Origin: Acidaminococcus hominis
GTDB lineage: Bacteria > Bacillota > Negativicutes > Acidaminococcales > Acidaminococcaceae
Assembly (NCBI RefSeq): GCF_900291475.1
Contig: NZ_OLMM01000005.1
Span: forward strand, 245,390 to 309,389
Reading direction: 5' to 3'
Length of the DNA stretch: 64,000 bases
The notes under the pieces were generated by a model. It saw nothing but the letters and a program-made list of their open reading frames with translations. It was not told the DNA's origin and did no database searches. The translations under genes and the position numbers were made by a program. Shown one piece after another: positions 32,177 to 41,196 of the stretch (its first letter is position 1; each line of letters begins with the position of its first letter).

Positions 32177-34057
32177 ATGATTAGAGAAAGACGCAATAAA
32201 GATAAGCTGACCAGCTACTACAACAAATTTATCAACGAAGGGATTCTGGATCCCAACGTGCATCCCTGGGTGGCCGAATCCTGGCGCCGGTGCGAAGCCC
32301 GGAAACTGAACCATGAAACCATGCCGGTGGATGGGGTGCGCCTGTCTCCCAGCGAGCTGCAGCACCAGCTGGAGCTGCAGAAGGATGTAATCGAGTATGT
32401 GGACGGCTTGTTTGAACAGAACCAGCAATATTTCAACAGCCATAATCTGAGTATGCTGCTGGTGGATAAAGACGGCTACGTACTGAAAAACTACGCCATG
32501 CCTTTCTTCCAGAGAAGCATTGAAGATATCCAGGGCATGCGGGTGCTGGAGGAGGACGTGGGTACGTCCAGTATTTCTGTGGCCCGCAGCCATAATGCGC
32601 CGTTTTTGATGTTTGGGCCGGAAATGTGGATTCGGGAAAGCCATTCCGGGGACGCCTGCTCCACGCCTGTGATTGTAGCCGGGCAAAGCCGGTACATCAT
32701 GGCCATTTTCTCCCTGGACCAGAACGACCTGCCCTACGATATTCTGCTGAGCCTTTTGATGACCATGCGGTATTCTTTGGAAAAATTCCTGGATATGCAG
32801 GAATTCTGGCAGGCTTGCGGGCTGATTTCGGAAGAAATCCCTGCTTCTGTATACTGGGTCAATAAGGACGGGTCCCTGCGTTTTGCCAACAGCAACGGGA
32901 GAAAGCGGCTGGAAGGGAAGGACCGCCTGGATCAGGTCTTCCTGAACTACGAGCATATTCCCATCCAGAAAGGTCTAGGGGGCAAGAGCACCATCCGCAA
33001 GGAAATTACCTGGATTACCCAGGACCGGACCTACGAAGATGTGACCAGCGTCCTGCCGGTGAAGCTTGCCGGCCGGGTGGAAAGTGTCATCATCATCTCC
33101 ATGGCCATTGAAGATCTGAAAACCACCATTGCCCATGCTACCGGCTACAGCTCCCGCTACAGCCTGTACAGCATGGTGGGCAATTCCAACGAATTCCTGG
33201 CGCTGCAGCACAAGGCTGCCCGGGTTGCCCGGGGCGACAACAATCTGCTGCTCCAGGGGGAACCGGGTACGGGCAAACAGCGCCTGGCTCATGGTATTCA
33301 TCAGGCCAGTCCCCGGGCGGCGGCACCGCTGATTACGGTACGGGGCCACGAAGGTCCGGAAAGCCAGCTGGAAGCCGAGTTCTTTGGCTCCGACGACGGG
33401 GCCGGCCATGTCAGCGCAGGCAGCCTGGAACTGGCCAACGGCGGCACGTTGTTCCTGGACGAGATTGAGAAATTCCCTGTCCGGCTGGAAGATGTGCTGG
33501 CCGATGCCCTGCGCAACGGGGTGCTGAACCGGGAAACCGGCACCCGCCGGAAATTCAATGTCCGGGTGATTGCCGCCTGCGATTCCAACCTGAAGCGGCT
33601 GACGGACAAGGGACTGTTTTCCAGAAGCCTGTACGAACTGGTGATTGGCACCGTCATCCGGGTTCCGCCCCTGCGGGAACGGGTGGAGGATGTGGAAGTT
33701 ATTGCCAACCACATTCTGACGGAAATGGCTGCCCGGCACAATATGCCCAGCAAGACCCTCTCCAAGGAAGCCCTGCATATGCTTAACAGCTGTCAGTGGC
33801 CGGGGAATATCAAACAGCTCCAGGGCGTGATTGAGCAGGCTTTCTTCCATACGGCCGGCAGCGTCATTGAAGCGTCCCATATCAAGCTGCCGGGAGAACA
33901 TCGGATTGAAAAGTCCTGGAAGCACGACAAGGATGCCTTTGTGGCAGCCTGGAAACAGGCCGGCGGCAATATCAGCAAGCTGGCTCTCATGCTGGATGTA
34001 AGCCGGGTAACGCTGTACCGGTATTTGAAGAAATATGATTTGGGGCCAAGCAAATAA
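32177..34057 (+). CDS. AcoR/DhaR-like AAA+ transcriptional regulator lacking the GAFTGA loop
   Basis: 626 residues. The N-terminal AcoR-type opening (WVAESWRRCEARKL) leads into a GAF-like sensor (about 75-200) and a PAS-like part (about 215-290). The AAA+ domain (about 325-560) has Walker A GEPGTGKQ, Walker B LFLDEIE and PPLRER. A Fis-type helix-turn-helix (SKLALMLDVSRVTLYRYLKK) ends the protein. Where sigma-54 activators have GAFTGA, this protein has FFGSDDGAGHVSAGSLELA, so the sigma-54 contact loop is missing. It may act on sigma-70 promoters as TyrR-like proteins do, or as a repressor (inference). Its targets are unknown. Confidence 0.88.
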   Translation: MIRERRNKDKLTSYYNKFINEGILDPNVHPWVAESWRRCEARKLNHETMPVDGVRLSPSELQHQLELQKDVIEYVDGLFEQNQQYFNSHNLSMLLVDKDGYVLKNYAMPFFQRSIEDIQGMRVLEEDVGTSSISVARSHNAPFLMFGPEMWIRESHSGDACSTPVIVAGQSRYIMAIFSLDQNDLPYDILLSLLMTMRYSLEKFLDMQEFWQACGLISEEIPASVYWVNKDGSLRFANSNGRKRLEGKDRLDQVFLNYEHIPIQKGLGGKSTIRKEITWITQDRTYEDVTSVLPVKLAGRVESVIIISMAIEDLKTTIAHATGYSSRYSLYSMVGNSNEFLALQHKAARVARGDNNLLLQGEPGTGKQRLAHGIHQASPRAAAPLITVRGHEGPESQLEAEFFGSDDGAGHVSAGSLELANGGTLFLDEIEKFPVRLEDVLADALRNGVLNRETGTRRKFNVRVIAACDSNLKRLTDKGLFSRSLYELVIGTVIRVPPLRERVEDVEVIANHILTEMAARHNMPSKTLSKEALHMLNSCQWPGNIKQLQGVIEQAFFHTAGSVIEASHIKLPGEHRIEKSWKHDKDAFVAAWKQAGGNISKLALMLDVSRVTLYRYLKKYDLGPSK

Positions 34058-34112
34058 GCCTGGGCCAAAACAATGACTCCTTTGGGAAAAATCCCGGAGA
34101 AATTGCATCAAG

Positions 34113-34159
34113 GGGTGGTGCATAGGTGCTGAAAACTTATCCATCACCCTGATTTTTTT
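34113..34159 (+). terminator. Terminator-like hairpin after the AcoR-like gene
   Basis: GGGTGGTG (34113-34120) can pair with CATCACCC (34142-34149) with one G-U pair, followed by T8 just before the trmB ribosome site. The loop is long (21 nt). Confidence 0.5.
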
Positions 34160-34174
34160 TGTGGAGGTCGCAGA

Positions 34175-34813
34175 ATGCGTTTACGAAAGAAACCTTGGAT
34201 TGCCAGGGCCTTGGAAGACTATACGGGAAAAGAACTGCTGGAAGATCATTTGGAAGAATACCGGGGCAATTGGTCCAAGCTGCTGGGAGACCGGCCGGTC
34301 CATATGGAAATCGGCTGCGGCAAAGGAAAGTTCCTGGCAGAAATGAGTCAGCTGCATCCGGAAATCGGGTATTTGGGCATGGAAACCCAGCGGGACATCT
34401 GCTACCATGCCGTGAAGAAAATCCGGGAACTGGAGCTTCCCAACGAACGGATTCTCCGGGCCAATGCGGAGCACCTGCTGGATTGGTTTGCGCCGGGGGA
34501 AGTGGAGCAGCTGTATCTTAACTTCAGCGATCCCTGGCCCAAGGCCCGGCACGCCAAACGGCGGCTGACCTACCGGGGCTTTTTGGCCACCTACAAGACC
34601 ATTCTGAAACCCGGGGGCCATCTCCGCTTCAAAACGGACAATGATGACCTGTTTGCCTTTTCCGTGGAAGAATTTCAGGCCTTTGGCCTGACCATCCTGG
34701 AACTGAGCCATGACCTGCACCATACGGATATTCTCAATGAGGCCCAGACCGAATATGAGGAAAAATTCAGCGGGAAAGGGAAAAACATCAATTTCTGTGA
34801 AGTGGTTTTCTAA
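34175..34813 (+). CDS. trmB: tRNA (guanine-N7-)-methyltransferase
   Basis: 212 residues. The SAM-binding motif is MEIGCGKGKFLAEM, and NFSDPWPKARHAKRRL is the TrmB signature for N7 methylation of G46 in tRNA. GGAGG precedes the ATG. It lies 15 nt before the ftsW-like gene, so it leads a trmB-ftsW-PBP operon. Confidence 0.95.
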   Translation: MRLRKKPWIARALEDYTGKELLEDHLEEYRGNWSKLLGDRPVHMEIGCGKGKFLAEMSQLHPEIGYLGMETQRDICYHAVKKIRELELPNERILRANAEHLLDWFAPGEVEQLYLNFSDPWPKARHAKRRLTYRGFLATYKTILKPGGHLRFKTDNDDLFAFSVEEFQAFGLTILELSHDLHHTDILNEAQTEYEEKFSGKGKNINFCEVVF

Positions 34814-34828
34814 AGGAGCAGGAGGGTT

Positions 34829-36034
34829 ATGCAAAAACGGTTTTTGATTTGGGAAAATCCCAGGGACGCCATTGTTTCCCTGGTACTGTTTCTCATGCTG
34901 CTGGGCTGCGTCAATGTATTCAGTGCCAGCTTTGTGACAGCGGCCGATATGTTTGGCAACGGCTATCACTACCTGATCCGGTACGCTGCCTACGGGGCGG
35001 TGGGACTGGCCTTCATGTATTGGCTGGGCTGGAAAACCGACTATCATAATTTCTTTAACTACAATTCCCAGATCTATGCCATCTTTTTGGCCATTCTGAT
35101 TGGGGTGGATGTTTTTGGGAAGACCACCAAGGGGGCCCAGCGCTGGGTCACTATGGGGTCCATTTCCTTCCAGCCTTCGGAATTTGTCAAGCTGGCGGTG
35201 ATTATTATGGGAGCCGGCTATTTGGGCCATTTGATGGTCAAGGGGAAAAAGCCCCGTCTGATGGATTTGGGCAGCAACCTGGCTTTTTGGGCTACGGCGG
35301 TTTTGGCCGCTTTGGTGCTGCTGCAGCCGGATATGGGTACGGCGGCCATTATTATGGCCCTGATTACTGTTTTGTATATTGTGGCAGGGCTGGACCTGCG
35401 GGAAATCGGGATTTTGGGCGGCGCAGGACTGGTCGTATCCATTGCCGCCATTCTCCAGGCACCCTACCGGATGAACCGGGTGCGGCTCTGGATTGATCCC
35501 TATCTGGACCCCCAGGGCAACGGCTACCAGGCTGTACAGTCTTTTGTGGCCATTGGCAGCGGCCGGCTCATTGGCAGCCATTTTGGCATGGGCTTTGGCA
35601 AGTTCTTCTATCTGCCGGAAGCCCATACGGACTTTGCCTTTGCCATTTTCTGTCAGGAATGGGGCTTTTTGGGGGCACTGTTCCTGATTTTCAGCTTTAT
35701 CCTGCTGGCGTTTGCCCTGTACCGGGTGGGCCAGCATACCCAGGACCGGGCCGGTTTTCTGCTGGTCACTGGGGTGAACTTCCTGGTGGTGGGCCAGGCC
35801 TTTGCCAATATGGCCATGGTCTGCGGCCTTTTGCCGGTTATTGGCGTTCCCCTGACCTTTATCAGCTACGGGGGCACCAGCCTGGTTGCCAGTCTGATGG
35901 GCATTGGTCTGGTGCTCAGTGTGTACCGGGCGGAAGTCCAGCGGGAGCGGGGAAAACTGGCTCCGGATATGCCCCGGAGTACCCAAAGACCCCGTTTTGG
36001 CACTCGGCCTGGGGCTAGGAGGTGGCGGCCATGA
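34829..36034 (+). CDS. FtsW/RodA/SpoVE-family peptidoglycan glycosyltransferase
   Basis: 401 residues with about ten membrane helices. AQRWVTMGSISFQPSEFVK contains the essential SEDS region, and PLTFISYGGTSLVASL is the C-terminal signature. SEDS proteins polymerise lipid II together with a class B PBP. The next gene, which it overlaps by 4 bp, is such a PBP. The short basic C-terminal tail (about residues 370-401) is cytoplasmic. FtsW and RodA cannot be separated with certainty by eye. Confidence 0.9.
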   Translation: MQKRFLIWENPRDAIVSLVLFLMLLGCVNVFSASFVTAADMFGNGYHYLIRYAAYGAVGLAFMYWLGWKTDYHNFFNYNSQIYAIFLAILIGVDVFGKTTKGAQRWVTMGSISFQPSEFVKLAVIIMGAGYLGHLMVKGKKPRLMDLGSNLAFWATAVLAALVLLQPDMGTAAIIMALITVLYIVAGLDLREIGILGGAGLVVSIAAILQAPYRMNRVRLWIDPYLDPQGNGYQAVQSFVAIGSGRLIGSHFGMGFGKFFYLPEAHTDFAFAIFCQEWGFLGALFLIFSFILLAFALYRVGQHTQDRAGFLLVTGVNFLVVGQAFANMAMVCGLLPVIGVPLTFISYGGTSLVASLMGIGLVLSVYRAEVQRERGKLAPDMPRSTQRPRFGTRPGARRWRP

Positions 36035-38151
36035 AGTTTCCTAAGATTCCCAAGCCTTCCCGCCGCAGTCAGCCGGAAGAGCGGAAAACCAGGTTCCCCA
36101 TCCCTCCCCATAGGGAACGGGTGCTCCATCTGGATGCGGACAAGCAGAGCATCTTGAAGCAGGGCAAAACCCGGGCCGTGTGGATAGGCCGCCTGGTAGG
36201 CATTATGGTGGTATTGATTATCGTCCGGATTGGCTATCTGCAGCTGGTGGATGGGGCCCAAAATGCCCGGAACGCCATGGACCAGATTACCGGGGAACAT
36301 ACGGAAGTTACGCCCCGGGGCAGTATTGTGGACCGGAACGGGGAAGAGCTGGCGGTCAGCGTTATCAGCAAATCCCTGTACGTGAATCCCCAGGAAATGA
36401 AGGATGACCCGGCCCGGTGGCCGGCGGGAAAGATGCCCCAGCGGGATCCCCGCCGGGTGGCAGCGGACCAGCTGGCCCCTGTACTGGGACTCAATGCGGA
36501 CGACCTGTACCAGGAGTTCTCCGATACCGATAAGCAGTTTATTTGGGTCAAACGGACCCTGGACCCCCATGTGACGGACAAGGTGGAAGCAATTCTCAAG
36601 GACCAGAAGCTGCCGGGTTTCCATTTCCAGGAAGAAAGCAAGCGCTTTTACACGAAAAACAAACTGGCAGCCCAGGTGCTGGGTTTTGTGGGCACCGATG
36701 ATGTGGGCCTGGAGGGTATCGAAGCCTCCATGAACAAGGAGCTGAAAAGCGTGGATGAAAAGCGCAGCAGCTACTTTGACGCCCACGGCAACCGGGTGGC
36801 CCAGCAGGGTTCCCAGCTTCAGACCCAGGCCCGCCGGATGAATACGGTGGAGCTGACCATTGATGCCCAGATGCAGTTCATCTTGGAAAAAAGCCTGGAC
36901 GAGGCCATTGCCAAAACCCATGCGGCCAGCGCTGCAGCCATTCTGATGGATCCCAATACCGGGGAAATCCTGGGTATGGCCAGCCGGCCCACCTTTGATC
37001 CCAACGTGTTCTACAAGGGCACCCAGCAAGAGTATATGAACCGGGGCGTGGGCATTGTGTACGAGCCCGGCTCTGTCTTTAAGCCCATTATCGGCTCTGC
37101 CGGTCTGATGGAAGGCATCATTACCCCCAATACGCCCTTTAACGACCAGGGTTCCATTGATGTAGGGGGCCGGCGGATCCGGAACTGGGACGGCAAGGGG
37201 ATGGGGCACGTGACCTTTACGGACATCATCAAATTCTCCCTGAACACCGGCATGGCCGACCTGGGCCTGAAGCTGGGAGGCGAGAAGGAAACGGAATACG
37301 CCAAGCTCTTTGGCTTTGGTTCCGTAACCGGCAGTGATGTGCCCGGGGAAGAAGCGGGCATCCTGTACAATCCGGAAAACATGGTTCCCTCCGATGTGGC
37401 TACCATGGCCATCGGCCAGGGGATTGCGGTAACGCCCCTGCAGATGCTGCGGGGCATCTGCGCCATTGCCAACGGAGGTACGCTGCTGAAACCCTATATT
37501 GTGAAACGGGTCATTGCTCCCGACGGCAAGGTGCTGCGAGAGGGCAAGCGGGAAGTGGTACGCCAGGTAATTACCCCGGAAGTGGCTGAGGAAATGCGGG
37601 GCATGATGGAGAAAGTGGTTTCCGAAGGCGGCGGCAAGACGGCACAGATCAAGGGCTACAAGATTGCCGGCAAGACCGGTACTGCTGAAAAACTCTCCCC
37701 CAAGGGCGGCTACATTCCCGGGGTGTATATTGCTTCCTTCGTGGGCTTTGTGCCCAGTGACAAGCCCAAGTACGCCATGATCATCATGCTGGACTCTCCC
37801 AAGGGCGCCTTCTACGGCTCCCAGGTGTCCGCGCCTATTTTCCGGGATACCCTGCAGCAGATCCTGGTAGCCAAGGGCATTCAGCCCAGCGACTCCGAAG
37901 GTCTGCCTACGGTGGAATCCCTGATTTCCGGCGGCGGAGAGCAGAAGGAACTGGCCCCCCTGGTACCCCAGGAGGACGGCTCCGTGAAGCTCACCAATCT
38001 GGCGGGTTATTCCATGCGGGAAGTGGCTGCCGCCCTGGAAGGGGGCAATCTGTCCCTGATTCCCATTGGCAGCGGCACCAGCTGGAAGCAGGATCCGGCT
38101 CCGGGAACGGTACTTCAGCCGGGAAATACCGTAACAGTCTATTTTCACTAA
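36031..38151 (+). CDS. Class B penicillin-binding protein with PASTA domain
   Basis: 706 residues from ATG 36031, preceded by AGGAGG at 8 nt; the GTG at 36022 overlaps that site. A basic cytoplasmic part precedes a single membrane helix (about residues 50-70). A dimerisation domain follows, then the transpeptidase domain with SxxK in EPGSVFKPI, SxN in SLNTG and KTGTAE. One C-terminal PASTA domain begins VKLTNLAGYSMREV. It resembles SpoVD/FtsI-type enzymes that crosslink peptidoglycan with an FtsW partner, here the overlapping gene upstream. Confidence 0.93.
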   Translation: MKFPKIPKPSRRSQPEERKTRFPIPPHRERVLHLDADKQSILKQGKTRAVWIGRLVGIMVVLIIVRIGYLQLVDGAQNARNAMDQITGEHTEVTPRGSIVDRNGEELAVSVISKSLYVNPQEMKDDPARWPAGKMPQRDPRRVAADQLAPVLGLNADDLYQEFSDTDKQFIWVKRTLDPHVTDKVEAILKDQKLPGFHFQEESKRFYTKNKLAAQVLGFVGTDDVGLEGIEASMNKELKSVDEKRSSYFDAHGNRVAQQGSQLQTQARRMNTVELTIDAQMQFILEKSLDEAIAKTHAASAAAILMDPNTGEILGMASRPTFDPNVFYKGTQQEYMNRGVGIVYEPGSVFKPIIGSAGLMEGIITPNTPFNDQGSIDVGGRRIRNWDGKGMGHVTFTDIIKFSLNTGMADLGLKLGGEKETEYAKLFGFGSVTGSDVPGEEAGILYNPENMVPSDVATMAIGQGIAVTPLQMLRGICAIANGGTLLKPYIVKRVIAPDGKVLREGKREVVRQVITPEVAEEMRGMMEKVVSEGGGKTAQIKGYKIAGKTGTAEKLSPKGGYIPGVYIASFVGFVPSDKPKYAMIIMLDSPKGAFYGSQVSAPIFRDTLQQILVAKGIQPSDSEGLPTVESLISGGGEQKELAPLVPQEDGSVKLTNLAGYSMREVAAALEGGNLSLIPIGSGTSWKQDPAPGTVLQPGNTVTVYFH

Positions 38152-38160
38152 AAGAATGAT

Positions 38161-38189
38161 TTGTCACAAGGCCTGGCATGGTGTAAAAT
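38161..38189 (+). promoter_or_regulatory. folD promoter
   Basis: TTGTCA (38161-38166), 17-bp spacer, TAAAAT (38184-38189). An 8-bp inverted repeat CTGGCATG (38173-38180) / CATGCCAG (38198-38205) brackets the -10 and start region. Confidence 0.65.
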
Positions 38190-38205
38190 AGCTTTATCAT
38201 GCCAG

Positions 38206-38346
38206 TACCGCCTTGGGGCGGTATTGCTGGAAGTTCCAGATTAAGGCAGCCTGCGCTGACGCTTGCCGTCAGGATAGGTCGCCGAACGGGGCTTTCCGGT
38301 CTTGCAGCAAAACAGAGGGCGTGTAACCAGTACACGCCCTCTTTCT
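38206..38346 (+). promoter_or_regulatory. folD leader with hairpins and an attenuator-like terminator
   Basis: The leader between the folD promoter and the gene folds into TACCGCC-TTGG-GGCGGTA near 38206-38223, then a GC-rich middle, then a perfect 12-bp hairpin AGAGGGCGTGTA (38314-38325) / TACACGCCCTCT (38331-38342) followed by a short T stretch. The last hairpin ends about 20 nt before the folD ribosome site. I could not match it to the THF or ZTP riboswitch consensus. Confidence 0.5.
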
Positions 38347-38367
38347 ATGGAATAAGGAGAAATTTGT

Positions 38368-39189
38368 ATGAGTGAACCTATCATCATGGCCGGCCAGCCA
38401 GTGGCTGCCAAAATCCGCCGGGAACTCCAGGAAAAGTTCCAGGGCCGGAAGGTGACCCTGGCCACCTTTCTGGTGGGCAATGATGCGGCGGCCCAGGTTT
38501 ATAAGCGCAGCCTGCTGAAAACCGCCGCCAGCCTGGGCATCCAAACCCGGGAGGTGGTGCTTCCCCAGGAAACCACCCAGGAAGAGGCCAACCGGGCCAT
38601 GGACCAGCTGAGTGCGGACCCTTCCGTTACGGGAATCCTGCTGCTGGTTCCTCTGCCCCATCAGATTGACCGGATTGCCCTTTTGGCCCATATGGATCCG
38701 GATAAGGATATGGACTGCATCCATCCGCTGAACAGCGGCAATTTTTATGTGGGCACCAGTCCTTGGGCTCCTTGTACGCCCCGAGCCTGCATGGCCATTT
38801 TGGACTATTACCAGGTGCCCCTGGTAGGGAAAAATGTGGTTATGGTGGGCTACGGCAGTGTAGTGGGCCGGCCGCTTACCCTGATGCTTTTGGGAGAGCG
38901 GGCTACGGTAACCGTCTGCCGCTCCACTACCAAAAATCTGCCGGCCATTACCCGGCAGGCAGACGTGATTCTCTGCGCCGTGGGCAAACCCAACCTGATC
39001 ACCGAAGACATGGTCAAGGACGGCGCTGTGATTGTGGACATCGGCATCAATTCCCTGGAGGGGAAACTGGTGGGAGATGTGCCGGAAGACGTAAAAAAGG
39101 CCAAGGCTTCCGCCTACACGCCGGTCCCCGGAGGGGTGGGCGTGGTCAGCAACCTGATGGTAATGGAAACCTTGACCCGCAATTTGTAA
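38368..39189 (+). CDS. folD: Methylene-THF dehydrogenase / methenyl-THF cyclohydrolase
   Basis: 273 residues, with AAGGAG before ATG 38368. Conserved parts are AQVYKRSLLK (catalytic Tyr/Lys region), LLLVPLPHQID, PCTPRACMAIL, the NADP-binding GYGSVVGRPL and TPVPGGVGVVSN. It interconverts methylene-, methenyl- and 10-formyl-tetrahydrofolate. It has its own promoter and folded leader and is convergent with the thioesterase gene 4 nt downstream. Confidence 0.95.
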   Translation: MSEPIIMAGQPVAAKIRRELQEKFQGRKVTLATFLVGNDAAAQVYKRSLLKTAASLGIQTREVVLPQETTQEEANRAMDQLSADPSVTGILLLVPLPHQIDRIALLAHMDPDKDMDCIHPLNSGNFYVGTSPWAPCTPRACMAILDYYQVPLVGKNVVMVGYGSVVGRPLTLMLLGERATVTVCRSTTKNLPAITRQADVILCAVGKPNLITEDMVKDGAVIVDIGINSLEGKLVGDVPEDVKKAKASAYTPVPGGVGVVSNLMVMETLTRNL

Positions 39190-39193
39190 GTTT

Positions 39194-39589
39194 TTATTTT
39201 TGATCCTTGGCGGCCAGTTTGCCCAGGAATTTTTCCTTGTTGACCAGGAAGCGTTCGTGGGTGCCTTGGCCGATGGTGCCGTAATCATCGGAGACCGTAA
39301 TCTTGAAGGTCAGCTTGCGGCCATCTACGCCCACCAGAACGGCTTTGGCGTTGACGGTTTTGCCTACCAGGGTAGCGGCATCGTGGGACAGGTTCACGCT
39401 GATGCCCACGCTGGTGGTAGCGTCGTCCAGGCAGGGATTGACGATTTCACAGGCGGCTTTTTCCATCAGGGCCAGCATGGCCGGGGTGGCATAAACATCC
39501 AGGGACCCGCTGCCCATGGCTTTAGCCGTGTTGGTGTGAAGAACGGTTTCGGAGGCTTCGCCTACAGAACCAATGCGAAATTCTTTCAT
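39194..39589 (-). CDS. Hotdog-fold thioesterase, FlK-like
   Basis: 131 residues. GSGSLDVYATPAMLALMEKA is the typical FlK-type thioesterase block, followed by TSVGISVNLSHDAATLVG. Members hydrolyse small acyl-CoAs; fluoroacetyl-CoA thioesterase is the named relative, but the substrate here is unknown. It is divergent from the acyl-CoA ligase gene at 39700 with 110 bp between, so the two may act on the same acyl group in opposite directions. Confidence 0.85.
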   Translation of the reverse strand: MKEFRIGSVGEASETVLHTNTAKAMGSGSLDVYATPAMLALMEKAACEIVNPCLDDATTSVGISVNLSHDAATLVGKTVNAKAVLVGVDGRKLTFKITVSDDYGTIGQGTHERFLVNKEKFLGKLAAKDQK

Positions 39590-39699
39590 ACTCTCACTTC
39601 TTTCTGGAATTATTGTTGAACGAATTCATCTTACTCGCTTTCTGCCGGAAAGGCAAGGGCAGAAGGCAGACTGTTATATTTGCAATTGGAGGAGGACGC

Positions 39700-41196
39700 A
39701 TGTTTTATTATCAGTTGATTGCCAGCCATCCTGCGGATCGGCCGGCTTTGCTTGACCAGGACCGGGTCATTACCTATGGTGAGCTGCGGGAGCAGGTGGA
39801 CCGGTGGGCCGCCTTTTTACAGGAAGCCGGACTGAAAAAGGGGGAACGGGTGGGCCTGTTTTCCCGGAACTGTGCGGAATACGTAGCGGCCTATATGGCG
39901 GTAATCCGGGCTGGGGGCGTGATTGTTCCCATTAATTTCCAGCTGGTGCCCCGGGAAGTGGCCTACATGATCAAGGATGCGGAGATTCATCTGTTCCTGA
40001 CCCAGGCCAAATTGGAACTGGACGGGCCGCTGGCAGAGCTGGGCTGCGCCCCGGTGCGGCAGCTGACCTTTGGGGAACTGGACGCTCCGGTAAGCGGCAG
40101 TTTGCAGGAGGTCCCCCGGACGGAGGACGACAACTGCACCATCATTTATACCTCCGGAACTACGGGCCGGCCCAAAGGGGCTATGCTCAGCCATAAGAAT
40201 CTGGTAGCCAACGCCTGGGATTTCCAGGACGCCATCCATGCCCGGCCGGAAGATGTTATCCTCTGCCTGCTGCCCATGTACCACTGCTACGCCTGGAGCG
40301 TCTGCGTCAGCCTGAGCTTGCTTTTGGGGGCCCAGCTGGTGATCCAGGCCAACTACAATTTCAAGACTGCCATCCGGCTGGTACAGCGCCATGGGGTTAC
40401 CCTGTTTACCGGGGTGCCTGCGGTGATGGAGCTGCTGCTGGAAGGGGCCGAGCCCTCCGAGCTTTCCACGGTACGGGAATTTATTTGCGGCGGAGCTTCC
40501 CTGGGCAAGGTATTGGGGCAGAAGTTTGCGGATAAGTTTGGCCATCCGGTGCTGGAAGGCTACGGCCTGTCCGAAGCGGCGCCTGTGGTGTCCGTAAACC
40601 GGCCGGGGAACGTGAAGTTTGGCTCCATTGGCCTGCCCCTGGTGGAAGAAGAAGTCCGCATCTTGAATCCCCAGGGCCGGGAAGTGCCCCAGGGCGAAGC
40701 CGGCGAAGTGGTGGTCCGGGGTCCCAACGTGATGCTGGGGTACCTGAACCGGCTGGAAGCCACCAAGGAAACCCTGGCGGGAGGCTGGCTCCACACAGGA
40801 GATGTGGGCTATGCCGATGAAGACGGGTTTATTTTCCTGGTGGACCGCCTAAAGGATATGATTATTTCTAGCGGGGAAAATGTCTACCCCCGGGAAGTGG
40901 AAGAAGCCATTACCCAATATCCCGGTATTCGGGAAGCCTCCGTGGTAGGCGTAGCCGACCGGCTTCGGGGCCAGGCCATTACGGCCTTTTTGGTGCTCCA
41001 GGAAGGGGCCCAGTGCAATCCCAAGGAGCTGCGCCGGTACCTGTTGGGGCGGATTGCCCCCTATAAGGTGCCCCGGGAATACTTTATCATCCAGGAATTG
41101 CCCAAAACCAGTTTGGGCAAAGTGCGGAAAAATATTCTGCGCCAGCAGGCAGAAGAAATTCTTCAGCAGCGGCGCATGTCCGGGAGGTCTTTATGA
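39700..41196 (+). CDS. AMP-forming acyl-CoA synthetase
   Basis: 498 residues from ATG 39700, with GGAGGA at 7 nt; the open frame before it (from 39613) has no ribosome site. ANL-superfamily motifs are IIYTSGTTGRPKGAML (ATP loop), GYGLSEAAPV, GWLHTGDVGYADEDG, DRLKDMIISSGENVYP and PKTSLGKVRK with the catalytic lysine. It activates a carboxylic acid to acyl-CoA. Chain length is uncertain, and the size fits medium/long-chain ligases. The stop overlaps the lipoprotein gene by 4 bp. Confidence 0.9.
   Translation: MFYYQLIASHPADRPALLDQDRVITYGELREQVDRWAAFLQEAGLKKGERVGLFSRNCAEYVAAYMAVIRAGGVIVPINFQLVPREVAYMIKDAEIHLFLTQAKLELDGPLAELGCAPVRQLTFGELDAPVSGSLQEVPRTEDDNCTIIYTSGTTGRPKGAMLSHKNLVANAWDFQDAIHARPEDVILCLLPMYHCYAWSVCVSLSLLLGAQLVIQANYNFKTAIRLVQRHGVTLFTGVPAVMELLLEGAEPSELSTVREFICGGASLGKVLGQKFADKFGHPVLEGYGLSEAAPVVSVNRPGNVKFGSIGLPLVEEEVRILNPQGREVPQGEAGEVVVRGPNVMLGYLNRLEATKETLAGGWLHTGDVGYADEDGFIFLVDRLKDMIISSGENVYPREVEEAITQYPGIREASVVGVADRLRGQAITAFLVLQEGAQCNPKELRRYLLGRIAPYKVPREYFIIQELPKTSLGKVRKNILRQQAEEILQQRRMSGRSL

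Noticed and set aside
38206-38346. THF or ZTP riboswitch before folD
   Set aside because: The conserved cores of either class (for ZTP the CCGCCUGGGC segment) could not be found. Left as an unassigned leader.
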